Positions 1-6,760 of a DNA stretch of 9,283 nucleotides are shown here, in pieces. The notes beneath the pieces are model-generated. The model was given only the letters and a program-made list of their open reading frames with translations, was not told the origin of the DNA and made no database searches. Positions within the stretch are counted from its first letter, which is position 1; each line of letters begins with the position of its first letter. The position numbers were made by a program, and so were the translations under genes. This DNA is from Chloroflexia bacterium (GTDB lineage Bacteria; Chloroflexota; Chloroflexia; Thermomicrobiales; JALYUS01): assembly GCA_025928215.1 (NCBI GenBank), contig JAICJW010000168.1, positions 1 to 9,283 of the forward strand. The letters are read 5' to 3'.

Positions 1-138
1 ATCGCCGTGCGGAGCGCTCCCGGCGAAGGCAGCACCTTCACCGTCATCCTCCCGCTGGAGGGCGTTGCGTCCGGGCATGATGCGCGGATACGGCCCGATC
101 CCGATGAGGAAGCGGCAACGCTCCTCCAACGGGGCTAG
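1..138 (+). CDS. Sensor histidine kinase, C-terminal end (partial)
   Basis: Frame 1 is open from the first base to a TAG at 136-138 and gives 45 residues; the start lies outside the window. The fragment contains APGEGSTFTVILPL (residues 6-19), the G2-box and final beta-strand of the HATPase_c ATP-binding domain of two-component sensor kinases, where the consensus is G-x-G-[ST]-x-F-x-[IVL]-x-[LF]-P. It is followed by an acidic, probably unstructured tail of about 26 residues. By family knowledge the protein would autophosphorylate on a histidine and pass the phosphate to a response regulator. The sensor domain, the phospho-acceptor histidine and any partner regulator lie upstream and cannot be seen. 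The gene converges on the minus-strand train, with 66 bp between the two stop codons. Assignment as a GHKL ATPase is firm; the exact kinase class is unknown. Confidence 0.82.
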   Translation: MAVRSAPGEGSTFTVILPLEGVASGHDARIRPDPDEEAATLLQRG

Positions 139-204
139 CGCACGTATCGCATTGGTGGCGGCGGGCTTCAGCACAACGCGGTCAATGGCGCACAGCCCTA
201 TCCG

Positions 205-1395
205 TTATGGCAATTCCTCCCGCTTCTCGATCTTCGCGTCGTTCAGTTCCATGCCGATGCCGGGGAGGGTCGGCAGCGGGACGAAGCCGTTGCGCGGTTC
301 AACCGGATACTTCAGGAACCATTGGTGAATCGTGTTCCATTTGATGAGATATTCCAGCATCGGGCAGAGCGTGACGGGCTGCGCATAGAGGAAGTTTGCC
401 GTCGCGGGGGTCGAGTGGCCGTGCGGGATCAATTGCACATCGTAGACGCTGGCGAGGGCGGCGATTTTCAGCAGTTCGGAGATGCCACCCGCCCAGTAGA
501 TATCTGGCTGATAGACGTGCATCGCCTTTGCCTGCATCAGTTGATGGATGCCCCAGCGGGTGTACTCGTGCTCCGCGCCGGAGATGGCGATGCCGTGGCC
601 GATCTTTGCCGTGATCGCGGCGTAGGAGGCGATCTTGTCCGGCAGCACCGGCTCCTCGATCCAGCGTGGCTGGTACTCCGCGAACCGCTCGGCCATCGCC
701 AGCGTGTAGGGCACATCCCAACTCATCCAGGCGTCTATCATGATGTCCACATCCGGTCCCGCCGCTTCGCGCAGCGTCCGCATCAGCTCGACATTCTTCG
801 CGATTCCCTCGCGGCCGTCCGCCGGCCCCCAGCGGGGGAACCATTTGGTCGCCTTGTAGCCCTTGCCGGTTATTTCCTTCACGACAGTGGCGGCGCGGTC
901 GGGATCGAGGCCATAGCCGAGAGCGGAGGCGTACGCGGGCAGGGTCTCCCGCACCGGCCCGCCGAGCAGGAGATAGACGGGTACATTGGCCCACTTGCCT
1001 TTGAGGTCCCAGAGGGCGCAGTCAATCGCGCTGATCGCCATCATCTCGACGCCCTTGCGGCCATGGACGGCGGCACGGTAGAGGACATCCCAGAGGCGTT
1101 CGATGGCGAGCGGGTCCGCGCCGAGGAGATAGTGCTCCATACTGTGTTTGATGATGAACGCCTGATCGGGCGTGATCGGCCCGCCAGTACCGGAGATGCC
1201 TGCGTCCGTCTCAATATGCACGAAGGTGGAGGTCATCCGGTACGCGCCTTCGTGTGCCGGGGAGGGCCAGCTTTCGCTCTCCGCTTTGAACGGGGGATAG
1301 ATGTCCACGGGGCGGATCAGCCGCTCCTCCCAAAAGACGCCGGGGAACTCCATCGTGCCCGTGTACTGGATGCACCGCACCGCCGTAATTTTCAT
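205..1395 (-). CDS. Enolase-superfamily sugar-acid dehydratase (L-rhamnonate dehydratase-like)
   Basis: The 396-residue product has the normal length for a mandelate racemase/muconate lactonizing enzyme-type protein: an N-terminal capping domain (about 1-125) and a TIM barrel. The metal ligands are visible as D221 (MIDAWMSWD), E247 (WIEEP) and E275 (SGAEHE). H325 (IPHGHST) with D298 (QPDIYWAGG) forms the His-Asp catalytic dyad, and H276 follows E275. The spacing and flanking text, including KWFPRWGPADGREGI at 184-198, closely resemble remembered E. coli L-rhamnonate dehydratase. Such enzymes use Mg2+ to dehydrate acid sugars to 2-keto-3-deoxy acids in the cytoplasm. Galactonate or another sugar acid remains possible, because specificity lies in capping-domain loops that cannot be judged here. 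The ATG is preceded by AAGGAG with a 5-nt spacer. The gene lies 16 nt after the HAD gene and is the last in the train. Confidence 0.88.
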   Translation of the reverse strand: MKITAVRCIQYTGTMEFPGVFWEERLIRPVDIYPPFKAESESWPSPAHEGAYRMTSTFVHIETDAGISGTGGPITPDQAFIIKHSMEHYLLGADPLAIERLWDVLYRAAVHGRKGVEMMAISAIDCALWDLKGKWANVPVYLLLGGPVRETLPAYASALGYGLDPDRAATVVKEITGKGYKATKWFPRWGPADGREGIAKNVELMRTLREAAGPDVDIMIDAWMSWDVPYTLAMAERFAEYQPRWIEEPVLPDKIASYAAITAKIGHGIAISGAEHEYTRWGIHQLMQAKAMHVYQPDIYWAGGISELLKIAALASVYDVQLIPHGHSTPATANFLYAQPVTLCPMLEYLIKWNTIHQWFLKYPVEPRNGFVPLPTLPGIGMELNDAKIEKREELP

Positions 1396-1411
1396 CTCGT
1401 CTCCTTTCTGC

Positions 1412-2176
1412 TCAGACCTCGATCTCCGCGATGGAGGCGACGATGTGTGTCGGCTGGTACGGGAAGCGCTCCACCTGCTCGCGCGGCGTGACGCCGGTAA
1501 GGACGAGCGTCGTCTCCATGCCCGCCTCGGTGCCCGCGATGATGTCCGTGTCCATCCGGTCGCCGATCATCATCGTCTCCTCGGAGTGCGTGCCGATCGT
1601 GCGGAGGGCGGCGCGCATCATCAGCGGGTTCGGCTTGCCGACGAAGTAGGCTTGTACCCCCGTCGCGGCGGTAATCAGGGCGGCGACGGCGCCCGCTCCT
1701 GGCTCCAACCCCTCCTCGGTCGGCCCGACGACATCGGGGCTGGTGGCGATAAAGCGCGACCCGGCGGCGATCAGCCGGACGGCCCGCGTGATCCGCTCGA
1801 AATCGTACGAGGTCGTCACGCCGAGGACAACGTAGTCCGGATTCTGATCGGTCAGAGTGTAGCCCGCGTCGTGCAGCGCGGTCGTCAGGCCCGCCTCGCC
1901 GAGAACATATGCGGTCCCTGACGGTCGCTGGGAATGGAGGAACTGCGCGGTGGCGAGCGCGGCGGTGAAGATATGCGTCTCCGGCACGGCGATACCCAGC
2001 CGCGTCAGGCGGGCGGAGAGGTCGCGCGGCGTATAGGCGGGGTTATTGGTGAGGACGAGGAACTTCCGCCCCGCCGCCGTCAGCCGCCCGATGAACTCCG
2101 GCGCGCCCGGAATGACCCGCGCCCCGCGCACGATCACCCCGTCCATATCCATCAAAAGATGCTTCTCCGTCCGCAT
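1412..2176 (-). CDS. HAD-superfamily IIA phosphatase, NagD family
   Basis: The 254-residue product has all four HAD motifs: D10-M-D12-G-V (nucleophile and acid/base), T43-N-N (motif II), K181 in GKPNP (motif III), and G-D206-R-M-D-T-D211 (motif IV). The large insert between motifs II and III is the C2-type cap typical of subclass IIA. The C-terminal half follows remembered E. coli NagD closely (FIATSPD at 142-148; HSEET at 197-201; DIIAGTEAGMETTLVLTGV at 211-229). Family members dephosphorylate small metabolites such as UMP, p-nitrophenyl phosphate, glycerol phosphate or sugar phosphates, and the sequence does not reveal the substrate. The position beside a sugar-acid dehydratase makes a sugar or glycolytic phosphate plausible, but this is inference. 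AGGAGG lies 5 nt upstream of the ATG. The gene is separated from the upstream UroD-like gene by a 40-bp palindromic repeat. Confidence 0.9.
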   Translation of the reverse strand: MRTEKHLLMDMDGVIVRGARVIPGAPEFIGRLTAAGRKFLVLTNNPAYTPRDLSARLTRLGIAVPETHIFTAALATAQFLHSQRPSGTAYVLGEAGLTTALHDAGYTLTDQNPDYVVLGVTTSYDFERITRAVRLIAAGSRFIATSPDVVGPTEEGLEPGAGAVAALITAATGVQAYFVGKPNPLMMRAALRTIGTHSEETMMIGDRMDTDIIAGTEAGMETTLVLTGVTPREQVERFPYQPTHIVASIAEIEV

Positions 2177-2195
2177 CGCCCCCTCCTGAAACCAG

Positions 2196-2235
2196 TTGAA
2201 CTGCAGAGGCGTAGAGGACGTCCTCTGCGGTTCAA
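2196..2235. repeat. Short palindromic repeat (GAACCGCAGAGG family)
   Basis: Arms of 14 bp at 2196-2209 and 2222-2235 are inverted copies with one mismatch, around a 12-bp centre. A second palindrome, GAGGACGTCCTC at 2214-2225, overlaps the centre. The arm sequence TTGAACYGCAGAGG matches the outer arms of the larger inverted repeat at 8686-8798 (GAACCGCAGAG shared), so both belong to one dispersed family. It fills most of the 63-bp gap between the UroD-like stop and the HAD start. It could fold in the mRNA, but it lacks a T-run, so it does not look like a simple intrinsic terminator. Confidence 0.75.
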
Positions 2236-2239
2236 TCGG

Positions 2240-3223
2240 TTAGCTCTCTCTCACGGCGCGGATGACGGCGGCGATGGTGGCGGGTGGGGTGGTGATTGGG
2301 ATGACGCAGCCGGGGCCGATCATCACATGCCTGCCGCCCGTTGCCGCGACTGCGTCCCGCGCCTGGGCCGCTGCGTCGGCGGGCGTCATTGTCGCGATAT
2401 CGTGCTCGTGGATGCCGCCGATGGCGCATTTGTCGCTCCGCCGTGCGCCCTCCGCCAGCGTGGGCGGTGTGCGGCGGTCGTGCCAGTTGATCGCGTGGAC
2501 CGGGTAGGTCATCAGGGCATCGAACATGATGTGCTCGCCGTGGATGTGCAGCATCGTGAAGCGGGACGCGCCCGCCGCCGCCAGCACCTGCCGGTCATAG
2601 CGCGCGCCGAACTCCTCGTATGCGGGGGCGGTCATCAGGTCGGTCGTCGCGCATTGGGTGGCGAAGAAGATGCCGCTCGCGCCGCGCTCCAATGTCGTTT
2701 CCGTCATCGCCCGCGTGGCGGTCGTGATCGCGGCGAGCGCCTCATGGACGCGCTCCGGCTGATCGCGCAGATGGTCGAGGACGCGGCCGTCGGAGAGTTT
2801 CATGGCGATCGTCAGCGGGCTGAAGATCGTCTGGAGCAGCGGCACCGCGCCGCCTAATTGCTCGTTCGTCAGCCGTGCCGCCTCGATCACCTCCCGATGC
2901 ATCCCCCGATCCACCGCGATGGGTGTGATGCGCCGCCAGTCATCGGCGGTTGTGACCGGGTAATGCGTCGTCTCACGCGTGCCGCTCGTGCTGCCCTGAT
3001 ACTCGCTCGTCAGGCCCCAATCAATCGTCGCGTAATCCCCCGGCGGCATGAACTTGATGACGTCGTTGTCGTACCGCTCCTGCCACGCGAGCGTGGAGTT
3101 CGCCAGCGCCTCGGCGGTCTGATCCTGCTCCGGGAAATGATGCCAGAGGCTGACGGGCGGATGATCCACCGTCTCCCCTGCCAGCGCCGCCTCCACTCGC
3201 TCCCATCTGCTCATCCCTGCCAT
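2240..3223 (-). CDS. Uroporphyrinogen decarboxylase/MtaA-like family protein
   Basis: The 327-residue product begins with the family signature RVEAALAGETVDHPPVSLWHH (residues 9-29, described in part: RVEAALAGE then DHPPV) and ends with GPGCVIPITTPP (303-314), typical of bacterial UroD-like proteins (COG0407). It is not a haem-pathway UroD, because the arginine-rich RQAGR substrate motif expected after the first strand is absent and replaced by SLWHHF. The relatives MtaA/MtbA are corrinoid methyltransferases with zinc bound by H-x-C...C. Here the corresponding place reads L-H226-I-H228-G-E and C306 is kept, so a metal-binding, methyltransferase-like role is conceivable but unproven. The substrate is unknown. 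AAGGAGGG lies 4 nt before the first ATG (3223), which favours it over an in-frame ATG three codons later. Only 18 bp separate this gene from tpx, indicating co-transcription. Confidence 0.82.
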   Translation of the reverse strand: MAGMSRWERVEAALAGETVDHPPVSLWHHFPEQDQTAEALANSTLAWQERYDNDVIKFMPPGDYATIDWGLTSEYQGSTSGTRETTHYPVTTADDWRRITPIAVDRGMHREVIEAARLTNEQLGGAVPLLQTIFSPLTIAMKLSDGRVLDHLRDQPERVHEALAAITTATRAMTETTLERGASGIFFATQCATTDLMTAPAYEEFGARYDRQVLAAAGASRFTMLHIHGEHIMFDALMTYPVHAINWHDRRTPPTLAEGARRSDKCAIGGIHEHDIATMTPADAAAQARDAVAATGGRHVMIGPGCVIPITTPPATIAAVIRAVRES

Positions 3224-3228
3224 TAATC

Positions 3229-3235
3229 CCTCCTT
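3229..3235 (-). promoter_or_regulatory. Ribosome binding site of the UroD-like gene
   Basis: AAGGAGG on the minus strand ends 5 nt before the ATG at 3223. A second in-frame ATG at 3214 would sit 14 nt from this site, so the site selects the upstream start. It lies in the 18-bp gap after the tpx stop codon, so translation of the two genes may be coupled. Confidence 0.7.
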
Positions 3236-3241
3236 CGTAGT

Positions 3242-3775
3242 TCAAGCGTCCTTCCCGGCGGTGCGGCGGGCGGCGGTGATGGCGGCGACGTAGTCCGGTT
3301 CGCGCATCTGATCGGCGACGTATTCGGCATAGGCAATGCGGCCGTTCCGGTCTATGACGAAGACGGCGCGCTGCAGGAGCCGCCACTCCTTAATCAGCAC
3401 GCCGTAGTCGTGGCCGAATCGCTCGTCTCGATGGCTGGACAGCGCCTTGTGGGTAACGTTTTCGGCGCTCTGCCAGCGGGCCTGGGCAAAGGGCAGGTCC
3501 ATGCTAATGGTGTAAACCCGCACATCACCCGGCAGGTCGCCGCGCATGGTTTCCCAACGGTGCGTCTCGACATGGCACACGGGCGTATCAAGTGAGTTGA
3601 CAACATTGAGGAGGCGCACGCTGCCCGCCGAGTCCGACAGCCGGATCGTCTGCATCGTCTCACCATCGAAGGAATCGAGCGCGAAATCGGGCGCGGCGTC
3701 GCCGGGTGCGAGCCTCGCCCCCACGACTGTCAACTGCTCGCCCAGTTCGTATGCCTCGCCGGTCCGTTCTTCCAT
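3242..3775 (-). CDS. tpx: Thiol peroxidase (Tpx-type peroxiredoxin), single cysteine
   Basis: The 177-residue product follows the Tpx family along its length: a thioredoxin fold starting LAPGDAAPDFAL (22-33), the peroxidatic motif D63-T64-P-V-C67, the strand SMDLPFAQARW (91-101), conserved R136 before AVFVID, and the end EPDYVAAI (159-166). Family members reduce hydrogen peroxide and alkyl hydroperoxides, normally with thioredoxin as electron donor. In E. coli Tpx the resolving cysteine follows the SADLPFAQSRF segment; here that place is Q102 (CAG at 3472-3470), and C67 is the only cysteine in the protein. A 1-Cys mechanism, or resolution by an outside thiol, is therefore inferred. The N-terminus is about 10 residues longer than E. 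coli Tpx. The site before the ATG is a weak GGGGAA, directly downstream of an 18-bp tandem duplication whose reading frame is open into this gene. It lies between the M28-like and UroD-like genes. Confidence 0.92.
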   Translation of the reverse strand: MEERTGEAYELGEQLTVVGARLAPGDAAPDFALDSFDGETMQTIRLSDSAGSVRLLNVVNSLDTPVCHVETHRWETMRGDLPGDVRVYTISMDLPFAQARWQSAENVTHKALSSHRDERFGHDYGVLIKEWRLLQRAVFVIDRNGRIAYAEYVADQMREPDYVAAITAARRTAGKDA

Positions 3776-3784
3776 CGCGTTCCC

Positions 3785-3822
3785 CTTTGATTCACTGGAC
3801 CACTTTGATTCACTGGACCACT
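3785..3822. repeat. 18-bp tandem duplication in the M28/tpx gap
   Basis: The unit TTTGATTCACTGGACCAC occurs twice in direct succession (3786-3803 and 3804-3821) with no mismatch; the match extends one base each side. It makes up nearly all of the 46-bp spacer between the M28-like stop codon and the tpx start. On the minus strand the period equals six codons, and in the tpx frame the repeat would read WSSESK twice without a stop. It was probably created by a recent slippage or duplication event, since the copies are identical. Confidence 0.9.
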
Positions 3823-5480
3823 CAGAGCGCCCGCGCGATTGCGCGGCGGGCGGTGGCGAGTGCGTGCCAGATGCGGTTTCGCTCGCGCACCAGTTGCGTG
3901 CGCAGGAAGCCCGCGTCGTTGCTCACCGGATCGAGCGCCGCGAGGTCCGCGATGGGCGCGAGGCCGGGCAGAATCGGCTGTTCGAGCGCCAGGTCTATCT
4001 CGAATGGCCCCGCGTTCGTGTGGTTGACCGGGATGAGCGCGCGACCAACCGCGATGATCGCCGCGTTCACCCCTTCGGGGTCAGTACCGGCCTTCGCCGC
4101 CGCGTTCAACCGCTCGGTGTCGGCATGGAGGGCGTCGAGTTCAGTGAGGAGCGGCGTGAGGTCGAAGCGGCCATTCGCGGATTCTTGCAGCAGATGGAGA
4201 CGGTCGTGCAGTTCATTTGCCGTCTGGGTGTAATCGAAGGGGAGGACGGGCAACGTGCAGAGCCGCCAGCAGGCGAGCAGGTACACCCGCGTGTCCCGGA
4301 CGAAGTTCGGGCCGTCGATCTTATCGAGCGTGTCATCCGGGGTATGCCACCACCAGCCGAGGCCGCCCTCCGGTTGCGCGGAGAGGCCGGCGAGTACGGA
4401 GGGGATGCCGACTCCCTCAAACGACTGGTCGCCGTTGCGCGCCAGGCGGTGATAGGTCAATTCCTGTCCCGCTATCTCGCGAATCGGCCCCGCCGCGAAC
4501 CGCCACGTTTCGGCCATGCAGCCCGCGCTGGCGAGGTTGTCCGCACCCATGCCGCCGGTAGATTCGGCGTTGACGTGGCAGACGCAATGCTCGTGGAGGT
4601 CGGCAAAGAAGGCATCCGCATACCACGCCGACGCACCGTAGCGCGCGTGCGAGTGGCCGGACCAGAAGGCGAGCCGCAGCCCGCGCCGCAGCTCGCTCCG
4701 GTGCTCGCTGAGGATGCGCCCGACCTCAAGCATCGTCGCGTTCGCGCTCGCGTTATCCATCGCGCCGTAATGCCACGAATCCACATGACCACTGAGCAGC
4801 ACGAAACGGTCCTCCGCCCCGCGAATCTCGGCGGTCAGGGTCGGGATCGGCCGCCAGCCGGTCTCCACCTCGGTCTGAAGACGCACCGCCACCGCCCCAC
4901 GCGCCACGAGCGCCTTGAGCGTGTCGCCGTCCTCGCGCCGCACCGAGACGGCGACAAGTTGGGGCAGATAGGGCGCGGTTTCGGGCGTCGGCGTGCCCCA
5001 GACGGGCGAGATAATCATCTCGTGCAGTCCTTCGGGATTGACGCAGATCATCCCCACCGCCCCGGCCTGATAGGCGGCGTGCGCGGCTACAGGCATCGCC
5101 AGGCCATCTGTCATGACGACCGCGCCGCGCACATCTTTCCCCGCGTAGTCCGCCGCCGTGCCTTTGCCGACCGAGACGAGCGGCGCGCTCAGCCCCTCCG
5201 GCCCCGTGGCGAGCGAGAAGGAGTGGGTAATGCAGGCGATTGCGCGTTCCTCCGGCGCGACGACCGTCAGCGCCGCCGCGCCCGGCAGGCTGATATAGGC
5301 ATCAATCGCGTACTGCTCCACGTCCATACCATAGGAGCGGCACTCGGCGGCGAGATAGGCGAACGCTTCCGCCTCGTCCGCGCTGCCGGAGAGTCGCACG
5401 CCCTTCGCGATCTCCGCGTTGTGCCGCGTGAGGGTATCGAGCGAGACCGCATCCACCAGCGCCTGTTCCTGTCCGTCCAT
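3822..5480 (-). CDS. M28-family metallopeptidase-like protein with PA domain, atypical active site
   Basis: The product has 552 residues from the ATG at 5480. An in-frame GTG at 5492 would add four residues, but the ATG has GGGGGA four nt upstream and the GTG has no clear site. The N-terminal part (about 1-90) leads into a protease-associated domain (about 95-205), then an M28 co-catalytic metal domain: H232-V-D234, D242-N, E306 in NAES, and H379 in HTPDDTLDKID. The canonical Glu-Glu pair (general base plus metal ligand, normally GEE-x-G-x-x-GS) is replaced by G-H276-S277-H-A-R-Y-G-A. Family members are zinc aminopeptidases or carboxypeptidases; the changed pair makes ordinary catalysis doubtful. 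The C-terminal 150 residues form a helical extension. No signal peptide is evident, so a cytoplasmic location is likely. It sits between the glycosidase and tpx. Confidence 0.85.
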   Translation of the reverse strand: MDGQEQALVDAVSLDTLTRHNAEIAKGVRLSGSADEAEAFAYLAAECRSYGMDVEQYAIDAYISLPGAAALTVVAPEERAIACITHSFSLATGPEGLSAPLVSVGKGTAADYAGKDVRGAVVMTDGLAMPVAAHAAYQAGAVGMICVNPEGLHEMIISPVWGTPTPETAPYLPQLVAVSVRREDGDTLKALVARGAVAVRLQTEVETGWRPIPTLTAEIRGAEDRFVLLSGHVDSWHYGAMDNASANATMLEVGRILSEHRSELRRGLRLAFWSGHSHARYGASAWYADAFFADLHEHCVCHVNAESTGGMGADNLASAGCMAETWRFAAGPIREIAGQELTYHRLARNGDQSFEGVGIPSVLAGLSAQPEGGLGWWWHTPDDTLDKIDGPNFVRDTRVYLLACWRLCTLPVLPFDYTQTANELHDRLHLLQESANGRFDLTPLLTELDALHADTERLNAAAKAGTDPEGVNAAIIAVGRALIPVNHTNAGPFEIDLALEQPILPGLAPIADLAALDPVSNDAGFLRTQLVRERNRIWHALATARRAIARAL

Positions 5481-5549
5481 ATCGTCCCCCACTTTCTCTG
5501 AGAAGAGGATTGAACCGCCAATGATGGCAGCATACGAGGGGATGTCTGC

Positions 5550-5564
5550 ACGCGCAATGCGCGT
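5550..5564. repeat. Small perfect stem-loop after the glycosidase stop
   Basis: ACGCGC, a 3-nt loop, then GCGCGT gives a perfect 6-bp GC-rich stem that touches the TAA stop codon (5566-5564) of the glycoside hydrolase. No T-run follows on the minus strand, so it is at most a weak pause or mRNA-stability element. It lies in the 83-bp gap before the M28-like gene, in which I see no convincing promoter. Confidence 0.4.
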
Positions 5565-6760
5565 TACTGCTGATGGCCGATTGGCTCATCGAGTAGCAGC
5601 GTCCGGGCGCGGCGGAGTTCGGCGGCGTAGGGTTCGTTGAGGGCGCGGCGCAGTGTGCCGTCCGGGTCGGGCGGGAGATCCCAGAGGCCGCTGTTGTGCC
5701 AGTGGTTCGGGTTCTCCCAATCCATCCGGTCCAGAATCGGGTAGAGGCAGCATCCCTCGACGGGCACGCCGAGCACGCGGGCCGTGACCAGTTCGTCGGT
5801 GATCATGCGCAGCCACGGGGCGCGGCCAACGCCGAAGTGGCTCGTCTCGCTGAGGAGCAGGGGGCGGTGGTATCGCTCCCAGACCGCCGCGAGCATCCGG
5901 TTGAGCGGCATCCAGCGATTGTCCCGCTCGCCTTCCTCCCAATGCAGCCGCCTGCCGCCGAACTCCCATTGATTGTCGTAATAGAAGTTCGCACCGACGA
6001 TGTCGAGGTAGCGCGGATCCCCGCCAAGGCTCGGTTCTCGCCGCCCTTCCAGCATATCCCATGCTTCCCACTGGCTTGCCCGCTGGTCCGCCGCGGCCTG
6101 TGCGAGATCGGGGCGGCCGCGCGGCGGGACGACGTGGATAATTGGGTCTACATGGATGATGCGGGCGCGACGGTCCACCGCCCAGATCGCCTCGATCCCC
6201 GCGATGGCGGCGCGCACGAGTTGCCGCTTTACCTCCGCCGCCCGCCCGCGCGCGAAGGGATGGAAGACGGCGCGATCCCCCACCGACCAGGCGAAAAAGG
6301 AAGGCTCGTTGATCGGTGTGTAGAACGGGATCGCATCGCTTTGCTCGTGGATGAACCGCGCCACCGCGCCGCAATACCCGGCGAAGCGCGTGACGAATTG
6401 CGGTGAGAAGAGGTCCACATCGTCCGGGAAGCCGTAATGGCAGAGGTCCCAGAGCACTTGAATACCGTGCTGCTGTGCCGCCGCGACGAAGGGCGCGAGC
6501 GAGGAGAAATCGTATTGCCCCGCGCGGTCCACGAGGTGCCAGCGGACGGCGTCCCGCGCGGTCTGGATGCCGACCGTCCGCAGGAGCGCGTAATCGTCCG
6601 CCACCTGACGGTCATGCTGCACCGCCGCGACGATATCCAGCCGCGTGCCATGGATATTGATATGCGTCGCGGATTCATATCCCGCGATCCAGAAGGAGCG
6701 GAACAGCCCCTCCGGTACGGGCGCGGGCGGCGGCGCGCGGTTGAATAGTCGTCGGATCAT
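5564..6760 (-). CDS. GH1-like (clan GH-A) glycoside hydrolase family protein
   Basis: The 398-residue product reads as a (beta/alpha)8 barrel with retaining-glycosidase landmarks. R73 (RDAVRW) and H108 (WDLCHYGFPDDV) line the expected subsite. N151-E152-P153 (TPINEP) supplies the acid/base, the motif GANFYYDNQWE (256-266) matches the late-barrel tyrosine region, and E305 in LLLSETSHFG is the likely nucleophile. These features place it near family GH1 beta-glycosidases and 6-phospho-beta-glycosidases. It is shorter than the usual 440-480 residues, and the nucleophile motif is SETSH rather than the classical ENG. The substrate cannot be named; hydrolysis of a small beta-glycoside is the best inference. 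No signal peptide is present, although the N-terminus is basic and proline-rich (1-16), so a cytoplasmic location is likely. The start overlaps the methyltransferase stop by 4 bp (ATGA at 6760-6757), showing translational coupling. Confidence 0.8.
   Translation of the reverse strand: MIRRLFNRAPPPAPVPEGLFRSFWIAGYESATHINIHGTRLDIVAAVQHDRQVADDYALLRTVGIQTARDAVRWHLVDRAGQYDFSSLAPFVAAAQQHGIQVLWDLCHYGFPDDVDLFSPQFVTRFAGYCGAVARFIHEQSDAIPFYTPINEPSFFAWSVGDRAVFHPFARGRAAEVKRQLVRAAIAGIEAIWAVDRRARIIHVDPIIHVVPPRGRPDLAQAAADQRASQWEAWDMLEGRREPSLGGDPRYLDIVGANFYYDNQWEFGGRRLHWEEGERDNRWMPLNRMLAAVWERYHRPLLLSETSHFGVGRAPWLRMITDELVTARVLGVPVEGCCLYPILDRMDWENPNHWHNSGLWDLPPDPDGTLRRALNEPYAAELRRARTLLLDEPIGHQQ

Noticed and set aside
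139..204. Bidirectional terminator between the kinase and dehydratase stop codons
   Set aside because: I found no clear stem followed by a T-run in either direction in these 66 bp.
322..1491. Plus-strand open frame of 389 codons opposite the sugar-acid dehydratase
   Set aside because: The minus strand has complete catalytic motifs of the enolase superfamily; the plus translation has no recognisable features and crosses into the next gene.
3546..5501. Very long plus-strand open frame (651 codons) opposite the M28-like gene
   Set aside because: It is antisense to a clearly conserved PA/M28 protein. Its translation is arginine-rich with no domain signature, as expected from the complement of a high-GC gene.
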